Shown: positions 13,582 through 27,400, numbered from the stretch's first letter. The stretch: 64,000 nt of DNA from Cryptomeria japonica (GCF_030272615.1 NC_081405.1:159856317-159920316); one strand, 5' to 3'. Notes: generated by a model from the letters alone, not told the origin. Numbers and translations are program-made.

Positions 13582-13935
13582 GTCTAATTAACTATTCTAA
13601 ATTTTGTATTGTATACTTAAATAACTATAATCAATATTATGATCATTGGTTGATCACGGATCAATGGCATAAGCTATATTTCAGGCCAAAATTCTAAAGG
13701 ACACAAGTTTGTACAAGAAGTTTATAGATTAGAGACACTTGTGAGAACGGTCTAATTAACTATACTAAATTGTATACCTAATTAAATATAAGTCTATACT
13801 TAATAAATTATATTCAATATAATGACCGTTGGATGGTCGCATATCAATGTCACAAGCTCTATTTCAGGCCAAAGTTCTGAACGACACAAGACTATACTAA
13901 AAGTCTTCAGAATAGAGATGTGTGAGAACTGTTAG
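13582..13935. repeat. Two-copy 168-bp tandem repeat
   Basis: 'gtctaattaactat' starts both units, at 13582 and 13750. Both continue with 'gatcattgg' or 'gaccgttgg' plus 'tggtcgc'-like text, 'caagctctatttcaggccaaa' variants, and end in 'gtgagaac'. It lies directly downstream of the 452-bp array but shares no obvious unit with it. Confidence 0.7.
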
Positions 13936-13986
13936 GAATGAAAGCTTATAAGAAAAGATAGAAAGATAAAGAAACAAATTTCAACC

Positions 13987-16900
13987 ATGGATTTTTCCTT
14001 TGAGGAAGCTCTTGAAATTAAGGGATATTGGACTTTGGAGTAACCAATAAACCAGGGAGATTCAGAATCCGGATTTGGGGATGCAATAGAGTTTTTTCAT
14101 ACCAATCTATTTATTCATCGCTTCAAATTCAAATTTCAATTAATTTCCTGAGAGAAATACAGAACTCCTACATCCCATATTTTCATTTAATTCATTCTTA
14201 AAGTTTATATTATGGAATTAGGGGACCAGGCATTGAAGGTTTATATTTTCAAGCTTGTCTACCACCACTATCATACTAGGCTACCAGCGATAGGGAAAGG
14301 AAAAGAGATACAAAAAATAGACTATGTTGAACTGGTTAAAACCCCAAGTTTCGCTAATGAATACCATTATATTTATAATCTTGTAATCCATGTTAAGCAA
14401 ACCACAGAACTTAGATTTTCATTTGAGAACAAGGCCACACTCCCACGGGCCAAGGCACCCAAAAATGTGTACAATAAAATAATAAGATAAAACATAAATA
14501 AAACTGCAGCGTGGGATGTTGGATTGGGACAGATGATGTTACCTGAGGTTTTACCTTGCGTGGAAATTTTCATGGTTTGCACCCAAAATTATGATGAAAA
14601 TAGAAAAAAAATTGTTAAAAAAAAATCCAAGAGGAAATTTTATCCATTACAAATGAAGAATTCAAAATTTTGTTGGACTTAGGGTTAGGAGTAGAAGATT
14701 TTGGAAACTTAAATGTCCACATTGACCTAGAAAAGATTGCATACGATTATGAAGCAATCAATGAAGAGGGTAAAAATAATTATCTCAAAGCTATCACAAT
14801 GGTTGGTATCCAATTGGATCAAAATCATAAGCCTCCATATGAACAAGATATTTTTGTGTCGTGGGTTCAGGATACTATTGTCATACTAACATTTTGCCTC
14901 AGATTGGAAAACTATAGGGAAGTATTTACAATCCTCCTTGAAATGGTATTTAATAACCATTATGTTAATCAACCTATTTAATATAATTTTATTGAGCATA
15001 TTGTTCAATCCATGTAAAATAAAATTGTAATGATTAAAAAAGGTTCTTCTAAGACATTTAGGTTTACAACCTACATGTTCCATCTTCTTCTAGTGAAATA
15101 TTGTGGAACCTTCAAGACCAACAAGCTTTAGATTTGGGTGTATAAGGTTGATGATGCAACAACAGTGTGTCCAATATATGAATGGACCACTAAGATAAGG
15201 ATACATGATAAGAGAAGGAACTGCAACCATTTTGTAGACTTCTTTTTGGCTCCAATGTATCATGCACTTACAAACACTCTAATGCCTAGATTGCCTAAGT
15301 CTTGTAGAGATTGCATTCAACTAGGACCTAAAATACAATTGGTTGACTAGTTCCTCATGGAAGAATATACTGTGTAAAGGTTTTATCGATGGGGAGTAGA
15401 ACCCTACAAACTTCCAATACATGTGATGGAGAGGGTTTTTGCATTGGAATATGTACAATAGATGGAGAGTATAGATCAGCTCTACTTTGCTGGTTAGCAA
15501 AAGAAGAGCATATTTCCTTCATTACCTTTTTCATGTGGAGGGTTCACATTTTAGAGAAAAGCATTTAGTGTGGTACATGAAAATTTAAAAATTTATAATT
15601 TTGATGTTGACAATTATTTGCAGTATGATCCATGCAACATCATTAAACCAATGGTTGTGATGAATAAGAACTCTGCAAGTAAAATCCAACATGAAAGTAA
15701 ACCCTTGTTAGAAATGTTGAAAAACAAGGATTCTTGGGATGAGGTCAAAAAAGTGATGGAGGAAACTGTTGCTGAGAAAATTACTTCTTTAAAAAAATTG
15801 TCAACAGAAATTATGGCATTGCACCCACAAAGAACAACAGAGCAAGAGATCCAAATCAAGACATCCGACAATTTTTACAAAAGTGCTATTGTTCCAACTA
15901 ATAGAATAAGTATCCCGGTTTCTCTATCAAAATATTGTGTAGAGGCAAACTGGACATGAAACAAAATCAATATTTTTGGTCTATGAGGAAGAATCTAGGT
16001 GAACCAAAGACTATTACATATTTTAAAGATATCCTAGAGGATTTTGAGTTTAGTAAATTGTGAATATAGAGAATCCCTCTTAAGCATATGACGGTAGTGA
16101 TGAATCTGATGATGATAAAGATAATGATAGTGATAATGAGATACCCTCAGGTCACACTACAACAGCTACTGCAGACTCTGCAAAAACATCTATTTTGAGT
16201 GAGACCGTGAAACAAACATGTACTTCAAGGGCAGCGATAATAGCAAAAATGGGTTATCAAGGTGTTGGTATGGGATCCAAAGGACAAGGCCCTTGGACAC
16301 CACTGGAGGTACAACCAAGAAATACTACAGATCATCGAAGCATTGGAGTTGAATCAATAGGGAAAGGTAATACGTACACACCTAAACCTCATTTTGTTAG
16401 AGCTTCAAATCCTGACACTTAGATTCAATCACAACCAAAACATGGTGGTAAACCAAGTGCTACTGCCACTGTTGGGGATGGTATGGGTACTAGTACTAGT
16501 TGTGGTCAACAAGTGTAACAACAAAAAATCACTTAGAAGAGGCCAATAGTAGAAGATACTATATGGAATCCCAATGATCAAGGCATTATGAAGAAGAAAA
16601 AGGTTATGATAGAAATGACGAGTACAACTCCAACTCAATCAAGTTCCAGCGCAAAGGTATTATTTCCAGCTTCACAACAAACTCCTCAAACGAGTGTGAT
16701 AACCATAACTGTAAGTGAGAGTGGGATGGGATTAGGAATGGGTTTTGCATCTTTTTCTAGACCTCAGAATGAAATAGTTAGGGCCACAAGCATAGGTGGA
16801 GGTGCCTACATCACTGCAAGTTCTATTTCACCTTTCATATTTTCAATTGTGTCAGCAACCCCAGATTTTTAATTACAATAATTTTGTTGATCAATTTAGA

Positions 16901-18405
16901 GGGAGAGAAGATAAAAATAAACAAAATAGGAAGATAATGATGAAGGTTGCAAGTATTATAGCTGTAGAGGAATAACCTGCAATGAACAGGGTACTTCCCA
17001 CATATGACCCAAATAAAGAAATGATGGAGTACATGGTTGTTATGCCCCCAATTTCAAATCAAAATAAACAAGAAAATCAGATTGACCCCTCCAAATTTCA
17101 TGTTAGCACCATCCAAATGGATTTTTCAAGAGTAAAAAATGTGGAAAAAATTAATGTGTCAAGAAAGACCAATGAAGTGGTGTACACATCATTGTTAGAG
17201 AGAGAGAGAGAGAGAGAGAGAAAAGATGGAGAGAGAAATACAAAAGTTACAGAGAGATATAGAAAATGATAAAGCAAAGAGGAAAGTTGTAGATAAAAAG
17301 AGTAGTCAATTACATAAAAGGATAAAAAATATGCCTCTACATCTATAAGTATAGAGAACGAAGAAACAAAGGTGGAAATGAATGAATTGAAGAAAAGCTT
17401 AGCTGAAAGAATCAAAAAAATTGAAAATGAAATACCCTCTTCAGTACAATTCTACAAAAAGTTGGAGAATGTCACTACCTCAACAAAAAAATTGCAAAAC
17501 CAATTGGATCATGAGAAGGAAAGAGAAAATCGATGGGAAGAAAAAGAAAAGGAAGAAAGAAAAAACAATGAAAGACTAACACAAGAGCTGCAGAAGGCAT
17601 ACAATGAAATTAAATATTCCAAAGACAAATTAACCAGATCTTGGAAATAAACAATGAGGTATATAAAAAAAACATTTGGGAGCAAATAATGTAGAGGACT
17701 AACCAATTGTGTCAGTTTTTTGAATTGAATGGAAATCTCATAGTACATTATGGGAAGCTCACTGAATACATTACTTAGAATAGAAACATGAATTCAAGAG
17801 AGAAAATTGCAAATCAAATTTTGCAAACAGTCTACAAAGCCAATGACAAATATTTGGCATCCAAGGGAATTCATGACCACATTGATGCCTCAGTAAGGGA
17901 ATCATCTGTCATTCAAAAATGTATGAAATTACGGGAAGCACATAAATGTCTGGATAAGGCTGAAAAAAAAAGATGAAGAAGCTGCATGGAAAGGTACAGA
18001 GATTGACAGATCTTGGTTTACCGAAGATTTTTGATACAACACAACAATACATTGGAAATGTTGCTTTTCATTAATAAGATGAAGGAGAAAATGAAATTTG
18101 ATTTGGACCTGTTTCCTAAGGAAACAAATGAGGCTAACTTTCTGGCCTTCACCAAACCATTAATAACCTTGAATGTAGCTTTGGATGAAACATTGATGTC
18201 AAGTTTCACTTCCAATTATGAATTGCTGACAAAATTGCAAGTTACTTACTATATGTTGGAACAAACTGGACTTCCATCAAATGGAGAGTGGAGCATGCTA
18301 CAGAAGCTGATACAACGATTTCATAATATGTATTCTATAGCTTATATTCCCAAATACTTTCAGGTTTTTTGTTTTACTTTTTTTGTAATTTCAAGCATAT
18401 TGTAA
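13987..18405 (+). pseudogene. Decayed retroelement accessory protein, copy B
   Basis: Starting near the ATG at 13987, plus-strand coding pieces follow each other with many stops: 14212-14490, 14670-14981, 15138-15959, 16195-16870, 16982-17270, 17372-17650, 17788-18405. The conserved block at 15379-15480 reads R, then GVEPYKLPIHVMERV, then LE; an in-frame TAG at 15459 sits where copy A has Gln. Near 16215 there is a Gly-rich G-patch-like motif (AAIIAKMGYQGVGMGSKGQG). From 17.1 to 17.97 kb the sequence is Lys/Glu-rich and coiled-coil-like. The C-terminus is helical and ends near 18405. The order of parts matches copy A and the gypsy accessory gene at 36.35-40.4 kb. Function is unknown; membership of the same family is well supported by the block, exact ends are not. 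Confidence 0.55.
17197..17220. repeat. (AG)n microsatellite
   Basis: A perfect run of 12 AG dinucleotides inside the coiled-coil-coding region of accessory copy B, where it encodes alternating Glu and Arg. Confidence 0.95.
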
Positions 18406-18530
18406 TTTGTCATGGCCTGAATTAACTTTGTTTTATGATTCTATGAATGTGTAATTACTATCAAAGTACAAAATAGCTTGGGATTGATTCATATTTGGGC
18501 TTTATCGTGCAACTTATATCATGTTCCCTT
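18406..18530. other. Short spacer before a copia insertion
   Basis: Non-coding. Its last bases, CCCTT, are the left target-site candidate of the copia element (right side CCCTG). Confidence 0.4.
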
Positions 18531-19971
18531 TAATGAATATTGATGAACAGTTAATACTCTAACTGGTACTGAGAGGGGGGGTGAATCAGTACTGACAAAA
18601 AATTGATTTAATATTTTGACACTCTTTGAACACAGATAACCGGTTGTCTATATCATTGTACTTAACCATAGCAATATCGGTTAACAGAAATACTTTAGAC
18701 AGCTAAACCGGTAAAACAAAAGTACTTCAAATAACATCCAACAATTCTCAAATCTAGATAGTTATTTTACCAGTTTGATCATGCATGAGTTGCATTAGTA
18801 ATATCACAACCATTTGCTCTGCATACGTATTCAACTGAACAAAAACTACTCAATCATCACATGAAAAATACACAACCCATGACATAGTTTTTTCACATGG
18901 AAACACAAATGGGAAAAACCACGGTGGGGATGAATACCCACAAGCTTGTTTTTGAACTCTTTTGAAGTTCGCTCTGTTAGGAGCCTAGTCCAATTAAATA
19001 CTTTACAATAAGGTTATGTTAGGAACCGATCCTATTAGGGATCACCCGGTTAAGGGATGGCTATAAACCTTGTTAAAGGTTGAAACTCTATTAAAGGTTA
19101 CCTCACTAGAGGATTTAAAGAACTCAATGAGCTTGAGTCACCTGGTTAGAGGATTTGCAACAAGCCTGTTAAAGCTACCCGGTCAAGGGATTTTATTTCT
19201 GGTGAAATGGTTAGAAGACAATAGATAAAACTCCAATCTAATAATAGCACTACTTTGCTAAGGCAGATCCTTTTTAGTTACTCCCTTCTGCAATCACACT
19301 CTGTAGACTCCATACTCTAGTTTGGAAAGTATCAAGTCTTCAACACACAGACATAAACACAACTTTTGCCAGTGCAAACAATAACAAATATCATCGACCT
19401 TATAGAAAACAATTAGGTTGGTAGCATAAACCCTAAACCCTACACATTTAGGTTTTCAGTTACAAGTGGTCTGATCCTGGCTGTTAAAATGCATTGCATG
19501 GAATAGAACAAACTGAGAAAAATCTCAAGTCATTCTGCATCATCCAATCTTCACCGCACCTGGAAATCAATAACCCATCACATGCTTTTCTCATACCACT
19601 AAGAGAAACACACATTCATGAGGTGGACATTCAATGCATTCGCTCCTCACGCGCAAGATCCTCAAAGAGATTCTTCACATGCACATAGCTGATGTGGCAT
19701 CTCGATCTCATCCTTATCTCTTAACTAACTCATCACAAAATGTCATTGGTTGCGCCACACAAGTCAAATTGCCAAACCAGAAACCCTCGAACTAAATAGA
19801 GACTACAAACCAGTAGTCACACTGTGAACCCCGACACCAGTTCACTCCATCCTGATTGACTATAGTTGCTTCCAATCTTCATACCGGTTCACCTGCTTGA
19901 GCACCATATACCGGTTCACTTATTGACATCAATGACAACATATATTATCACCGCTTCATCATATGCCAACA
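18531..19971 (-). repeat. 3' LTR of the minus-strand copia element
   Basis: In element orientation it begins TGTTGGCATATGATGAAG at 19971 and ends near 18531, where the final G of the terminal TG..CA pair (read on the plus strand as TGATGAAT) has become A. It contains the C-run and 'ACCGTGGTTTTTCCCATTTG' block shared with the other copia LTRs here. Confidence 0.85.
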
Positions 19972-19983
19972 ATCTACCCCTTT
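19972..19983 (-). other. Polypurine tract of the copia element
   Basis: Minus-strand AAAGGGGTAGAT-like sequence directly next to the 3' LTR, the expected plus-strand primer position. The 40.4-kb copia element has nearly the same tract (AAAGGGGGAGAT). Confidence 0.7.
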
Positions 19984-20259
19984 GGCATTGATGGCAATAC
20001 TCAGTGTATCATTGCTCAGTATCTGCACCATGCTCAATAACATATACCGATTCAACTAGAAAGATCACCACCACCACCTGGACTGGTCGGTGTGCACTAC
20101 ATCATAGGATATCTTCTCCCCCTTTGACAGCAATGCCAAAGTGGAGGCACAAGCTTCCAAGCTCCATTATGTTGCTCCCCCTATGGAGTAGCATCCTTCA
20201 ACAGATCAATCCTGTAGGATCTGACATGGTAGTACCTGACTGATATGGAGCACACAACT

Positions 20260-22200
20260 TTAGTTTACTTCATGAAGGAGCAGAACCCCTAATTCACCTC
20301 TCAAATAGGTAAATGTAGTCTTTGGTAAGGGCTTAGTGAATATGTCTGCTAGCTGCTCCTTACTGGAAACATGTTCTAATACAACCTCTTTATTCTAAAC
20401 TTTTTCTCTCAAGAAATAATACTTGAGCTCAATATGCTTGGTCCTAGCATGCAATACCGGATTTTTGGAAATATTGATTGCACTAGTATTATCACAGAAA
20501 ATACTCACCGGTTTAGATACAGTCACTTTGAAGCCATCTAGTACATGCTTCATCTAGATTGCTTGAGTACAGTTCATAAATGCTACCACATACTTCGCTT
20601 CAGCTGTAGACTATGAGATATAGCTCTGCTTCTTACTCGTCCATGAGACTAGTCTTCCACCGAGGAAGAATGCTCCACTGGTTGTGCTCTTTTTAGTCAT
20701 CCACGTTACCTACCCAATCTGCATCGGTAAACACTTTGAGATCAAAGTCACCATTATATGGATACCACAATCCATAATCAATTGGCCCTTTCAAGTACCT
20801 AAGAATCCTCTTTACTGCTACCAAGTGGGATTCTTTTGGACTCTAAAAAAAATGGGCCACTATGTCCATTGCATGAGCAATATTCGGTCTATTGTGCACC
20901 ACATAGTGTAGTTTACCGATCATTGACCGATACTCCTTCTCATCCACCAATGCTGAATCATCCTCCTTAGTCAGTTTGCAGCCGGTCACCATCGATGTTC
21001 CAACCGGTTTGCTCTCCTCCATGCCAAACATCTTCAATACCTCTTTGATATACTTGGACTAGGTAATGAAGATACCCTCCTTCATCTGCTGAATTTGTAG
21101 ACCGATGAAGAACTTTATCTCTCCAATTAGAGACATCTCAAACTCTTTCTTCATTTCATCGGCAAATGCATGACTCATTTCATCATCTCCTCCAAAGATT
21201 ATGTCATCTACAAATACTTCACAGATCAGTATCTGAACACCTTTTGATTTCAGGTAGATGTTGTTTTCCTCACTTGTTCTCTGAAATCCTATCTTCACAA
21301 GATGAGAGTGTAACCATTCATACCATGCCCTTGGTGCTTGTTTCAATCCATACAGGGCCTTGTGTAATCTACACACCATGTTACTATCCTCTAACAAAGG
21401 AAACGCATCTGGTTGCTCAATATACACTTCTTCTTCTAGGATTCCATTCAAGAATGCAAACTTCACATCCATCTAGTATATCTTGAATCCTTTGAATGCT
21501 GCAAATGCAAGTAGCATTCGGACACCTTCCAGTCTAGCCACTGAGGTAAAGGTTTCTCCATAGTCTTCTCCTTCTCCCTGAGCATATCCTTTGCATACAA
21601 GTCTTGCCTTATTTCTTACCACTGTGCCTTCTTCATTCAGCTTATTCCTCAAGACCCAATTGGTACCTATGGCATTCTTGTGTTTTGGTCTGGGCACCAA
21701 GGACCATGTTGCATTCTTCTCTATCTGGTCCAGCTCCTCTTCCATTGCCTTTATCTATTCTTCATCGGTAAGTGCCTCTCTAGTGGTCTTATGCTCAAAT
21801 TCTGAAATCATGCAAGAATTTTCTTTCACCTTTCTCCTTGTGAGTATCCCTGCATCTTTGTCTCCAATGATCTTCTTTGGATCATGATGCAATTTTACAT
21901 ACCTAGGAATGACCCTAGCTGGTTCCACTTGCTTTTCCTCTTCTTCTTCTTCTTCCACTTCATCTTCTTCTTCTCCTACTACAGCTTCTACCGGTATAGA
22001 AACACTGAGGTCAGAGTGCCAGTAGGGATTACATAGGCATTCTCAACATAGCTCCAGTGTTGAGAACCCAAACTCTTGATATAGATCTTCATTATGTCCT
22101 TCCATATTTTGAAGTTGTCCCTATTGAACTTAGGACCTTCCCTCTTCATCATTAAAGCAGGATATTTTGCCTCAAGCAGTTAAGCTTATATCACCGAGGA
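20260..22200 (-). pseudogene. Copia RT-RNase H with fused gag start, several in-frame stops
   Basis: From 22200 leftward come the first residues of gag (NFKIWKDIMKIYI), then directly an acidic linker (21958-21755) and RT. RT landmarks include NKARLVCKGYAQG, LHKALYGLKQAPRAWYE and FVDD at about 21214-21203, the copia variant of YVDD. RNase H follows to about 20260 with an ADW motif and a SKEQLADIFTKAL-like end. Stops at 21755, 21473, 21059 and 20843 all keep the same frame; three of them fall where I expect Gln in this family (for example before MDVKFAF). At least one frameshift lies between 20843 and 20260. Gag C-terminus, protease and integrase have been deleted between the gag start and the linker. 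Confidence 0.9.
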
Positions 22201-22208
22201 CCTGGAGG

Positions 22209-22220
22209 GCTCTGATACCA
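22209..22220 (-). other. Primer-binding site, initiator Met tRNA type
   Basis: Minus-strand TGGTATCAGAGC lies two bases inside the 5' LTR end. It is complementary to the 3' end of plant initiator tRNA-Met and is the usual copia primer site. Confidence 0.9.
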
Positions 22221-22222
22221 AT

Positions 22223-23656
22223 TGATGAATAATGATGAACAACTAATACTCTAACCGGTACTGAGAGGGAGGTGAATTAGTACAGACAAAAACTTGCTTT
22301 AATATTATGACACTCTCTGAACACAAATAATCAATTGTCTATATCATTGTACTTAACCATAGCAATACCGGTTAACAAAAATACTTCAAACAGCTAAACT
22401 GGTAAAACAAAAGTACTTCAAATACCATCCAACAATTCTCAAATCTAGATCACTATTTTACCAGTTTGATCGTGCATGAGTTGCATTAGTAATATCACAA
22501 CCATTTGCTTTGAATGTGTATTCAATTGAACAAAAACTACTCAATCATCACATGAAAAATACATAGCCCATGACACACAGATTTTTCACGTGGAAACCCA
22601 AATGGGAAAAACCACGGTGGGGATGAATACCCACAAGCTTATTTTTGAACACTTTTGAAGTCCACTCTATTAGGAGCCTAGTCTGATTAAAGACTTTACA
22701 ATAAGGTTTTGTTAGGAACTGATCTTGTTAGGGATCACCCGGTTAAGGGATGGCTATAAACCCTATTAAAGGTTACCTCACTAGAGGATTTAAAGAACTC
22801 AATGAGATTGAGTCACCTGGTTATAGGATTTGCAACAAGCCTGTTAAAGCTACCCGGTCAAGGGATTTTATTTCTGTTGAAATGGTTAGAAGACAACAGA
22901 TAAAACTCCAATCTGATAATAGCACTACTTTTCTAAGGCAGATCCTTTTTAGTTCCTCTCTTCTATAATCACACTCTACAGACTCCTTACTCTGGTTTGG
23001 CAAGTATCAAGTCTTCAACACATAGACATAAACAAAAATTTTGCCAACGCAAACAATAACAAACATCATCGACCTTATAGACAACAATTAGGTCGGTAGC
23101 ATAAACCCTAAACCCTACACATTTAGGTTTTCAGTTACAAGAGGTTTGATCCTGGCCGTTAAAATGCATTGCTTGGAAAAGAACAATCTGAGAAAGATCT
23201 CAAGTCATTCTGCATCATCCAACCTTCACTGCACCTAGAAATCAGTAGCCCATCACACGCTTTTCTCATACCGCTAAGAGAAACGCACATTCCCGAGGTG
23301 GACATTCAATGCATTTGCTCCTCACGCGCAAGATCCTCAAAGAGATTATTCACATGCACATAGCTGATGTGGCATCTTGATCTCACCCTTATCTCTTGAC
23401 TAACTCATCACATAATGTCATCGGTTGCACCGCACAAGTCATGTCGCCAAATGGGAAACCCTCGAATTGAATAGAGACTACAAACCAGTAGTCAAGCTGT
23501 GAACCCCGACATCGGTTCACTCCATCCCGATTAACTATATCTGCTTCTAGTCTTCATACCGGTTCATACTGGTTCACCTGCTTGAGCACTATATACCGGT
23601 TCACTTATTGACATCAATGACAACATATATTATCACCGCTTCATCATATGCCAACA
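22223..23656 (-). repeat. 5' LTR of the minus-strand copia element
   Basis: In element orientation it runs from TGTTGGCATATGATG at 23656 to ATTATTCATCA at 22223. It is collinear with 18531-19971 over its whole length (1,434 versus 1,441 bases). Confidence 0.88.
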
Positions 23657-24425
23657 CCCTGACCCTCAATAATAGGAACAAACCCTAATATGGGTACAGT
23701 CATAACTATGGGATTTTCTTAGTTTTATGTTAGTATATTTAAATTTGACTGGAGACAGTATGATAAGTTGATTATGGATAGTGGTGATAGTGTTGATTTC
23801 ATGTTCTAGGTTACCAACCCCATAATCTGGTGTTGTGCTTCTCCTTAGGATTGAAGGTAGTAATAAAAAATAATAACAATCTCCATGATCATGATGTAAT
23901 TACTAAATTTAACACTACACTTTTTTTATTCTTGAATGTTGAATCAAATAAATTATTACTAATGCAACCTTATTCTTGAACACTGAAAAATAGTGGTACG
24001 TTAAGCTATTAACTTGTAAATAGAAATTTTAAAAATGCAGTTTCCTATCAATATTAAATGACATTGGCAAAAACATAAAATATCATCAACCACATTTAGG
24101 ATTTTTTAATATGAATGATGAAATGCATTATGCAATAAAAGTTTAATAAATACCTAGTAACTGCTAGTGTTGAATCTCTTAAACTTGCCAAATCATTTTT
24201 TCATCCTAATCATCAAATGGAGAGATTCCTTAATTATTGTATGTGTTTTGTTCACTATGCATACCTTTTCTTAACTGCATCTCAATACTACTAGTACAAG
24301 TGTCATTGGCATTCATTTTGTCACTATCAATTGTCCCATTTTGGTCTGTAGTGTCTCCCAACCCTCTTCTTTTTGTTTTGGACTTCCAGATTCCAAGTAC
24401 CCTTTCATAAGGAAAACTTCGGACA
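23657..24425. other. Non-coding AT-rich segment
   Basis: No clear gene. The last 250 bases may include the 3' end of the minus-strand hAT gene that follows. Confidence 0.35.
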
Positions 24426-27400
24426 TCATATCTCGATGTATATAGTCATAAGAAAGTTTCCAATTTCTTGTCTATTTTTTTTCCTTATCTTTGATTTTAA
24501 GAACCCTAAAGCACGGAAAACTCTCTCATCCTCCACTGAATCCAATATCATGTTTTGACATAAATCAACAAGTTTGAGAAATTCTGATAATGAATTAGCC
24601 AATTTTGGGCTATGACCTATCTTTGTCCAAACCTTTGTTACCAATCTCTCTTCCAAGGGGTTCTCTACTTTTTTTGAATCTTCAAAATGATGCCTCGTAG
24701 TTAATGCAAAATGGGTTGATTTCTCTCTAAGAATTGTTTCATTTAAAATTTCTTCTATAGTTTGTCCATTGATTTCTACAGATTTGCAAAAATGGTTTAT
24801 CAAAGTCATTATCCTCTGACGATAATTAGCTACATTGTTGAGTTCCCAATATTGAGGAAACACAATAGACATGGCTTCAAGTAACTCATCACAAGGAAAT
24901 CATTTTCTAATTCATGAGGAAATAGAAGAGGCGATTTTATTCAGACTAGCGGTCACAGAATCAACAATCTTGCTAAAATATTCCCTTGTGACACTTACTT
25001 TCCTAGTTTTGTGATCGTGGCAAGGTGGTGCATTGGTATCTCAAATCCACGTACACTGACACATAACTTTGTTGGACATTATTGTTGCTAGGATATGTTG
25101 TTGTCATTGATGTTAGCATATTCCTGTGATTTATTGTTCTGATGATTGCGGATTAGTTTATTGGGATTATGGTTTAATGTATGGAGTATTTCTAGTGTCA
25201 TTATATCTTTTTTTATTGGTTTTAGTGATCTGGGAAGCCTAATTGATCATATCATATGATCCAGTTTGCAGTTTACTTTTTTTATCAGTGCTTTGCAGAG
25301 TTCAGTATTTCCTCCAATATATTTCGGTGTGATCAGATCCTAAGTTGATATTTTCAAAGATTGTTTGGGATGATCTTGTGTATCTTCATTTCAGATGGTT
25401 TGTGGTTTGGTTCTCTGCAAGTTATCTTTCTTCGTGATAGTTGTTATTGTTTGAGTATTCTTGAGGTTCAAATGTTGATCGATGAAGATTTGATAAGTGG
25501 TGTTGCTGCAACTATTACTGATGATTCTAATGTTCTTGTTGGTGTTTTCTAATTGTGTCATATTTGTTTTGATTATTTGCATTGATCATTGTGCGAGTTT
25601 TTGGTGATTTTTCTAAACTGGTGATGTTTTTCATGTTGTGTGGTTTTCCTGGTGGTGTAGCGTGTTGCGGTTGATCTTGGCATGATTATCGAAGATGGTC
25701 ATTTAAAGATGTGTTTTGGGTGCATGTTATGTCATGTATATCATTATATTCATCTGGTGGTCGATCTTTGTATCATGTGATGTAATTCTGTAATTGTGAG
25801 TTGAGGGTTTAGCCGACCTTGTTGTCAAGGTTGATGAATGGTATAAATAGGTGGTTTAGTCATGTAATTTGGATGTTGATGCAGTGTCTGCATTATCAGA
25901 GAGTGGTATATGTGGTGCTTAAGCAAATTTATCTTTATGTGGAGATTGGTGTTGCAGAGAAGACATATGTGCTTAACCGGAACTGTCATCAGGCATTTGG
26001 AGATGTTATTCTTGTAGTTCATTTCTTTCAGATTGTAGTTTGAATCTTGTTGTAAGTCCGTGATACTTCCCTGAGGGTTGTAGCCTTCTGGGTTATTATA
26101 TTTTGAGCAGTGGGCTCTAGGAAGTGTGCCTGAATGTTGGTGCATTCCCCATTGTAACATTTCACATACTACTGCAGAGTATCATCTTATTGTGGGTAGG
26201 TTCCCACTCTGGTTTTTCCCTTAACCGGGTTTTCCAAGTCAAAATCTTGGTGTTTTGTGTTGTGTTATCAATTTTCTTATCTTTGTTGTTGTTGCAGTTT
26301 ATTGGTTTTGTATTTGTGGTTAAGTTTCTAGATACGGTGAAAACTTATTCACCCCCCCCCCTCTCAGTTTTCCTTCATTGTTGTTGCCAATAAACTCCCC
26401 ATTTGTATTAAACTGAAAGAAAATTGTTAGGATTGTTCAAATCTGTCAATGTATGCCAGCTAGCAAATTTTACATCTACAAATGTTTGTTTTGAGTGATA
26501 GAGATTATTGAGGGTCATGCATGTCATTTTACGTAGCTTAGCATATTCTGCAATAAACATGGCTCTTTCTTGGGCTTTTTTCACAAGAAGGTTCATTTCC
26601 TCTAGCATGGGGAGAAGGCCTACTAAAGTTAAGATTATCTCTATATCACTTAATCTGTGAAGCAAGTCAGGAGCTTTGTCCACTGTGTGGCGATGTTTGT
26701 ACATTAATCCAATAAAGGATCGATATTTTGAATAAAATTGATGTGTTGGACCATGCAAGGAGATCCATATGGTATCAACATCCTTAAGAAGCCTGTTCCC
26801 ATCGGTTATTCGATCGGTAAAATTTTGGAATTCCAAAAACCATTTGGGACTTCGATAGAACAATGAGTAGATCTCTCTGACTAAATCTTCAACATTTGCT
26901 ACTAGAGGATACTTGTTCACAATTTTAAAAGCTAGATTCATTTTGTGGTCCATGCAAAGAATGGCAGTCATGTAGGGTGAACAAGAAGTTTATAGCTTTA
27001 GGCAAAGATCGTTCCTATGACCTTGCAAAACTAAAGCACCATCCACTTCTACACATACCATTTTTTTTTCAATTGTCAAGTCATCCATACCTCCATATTC
27101 AATTAAAAAATTCTTAACTAGTTGAAATAGAATTTTTGTTCTTGAACTCTCCTTCATTTTAGAAACACATAGTAGTTCAGGTTGGCTGACACGATTCTAT
27201 ATAGTATAAACATGCATACATACCCAATACATATTATCTATTGCCATAACTTCATCCAAAGACAATGCAATAAAGTTTGACTCTCTCATTTTTTCTGTTA
27301 TATCTTGTTTCTCAACATTAGCAAGACAACTTGCATATTTCCATCCACTATTCAATAACCAATGAGTGTTAGGAAAGTTAGTAGCAGCCAAAAAGTATAA

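Larger units (their letters stand above)
18531..23656 (-). mobile_element. Ty1/copia element, internally deleted, minus strand
   Basis: Two LTRs (18531-19971 and 22223-23656) flank a 2.25-kb interior that reads on the minus strand. A tRNA-iMet primer site lies at 22209-22220, and a polypurine tract of AAAGGGGTAGAT type abuts the 3' LTR. The interior holds only the start of gag, the linker before RT, and RT-RNase H. Most of gag, protease and integrase are missing, so it cannot move on its own. Flanking bases CCCTT/CCCTG may be a mutated 5-bp target duplication. The LTRs differ by roughly 8-10% over the first 300 bases compared, so the insertion is old. Confidence 0.9.
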
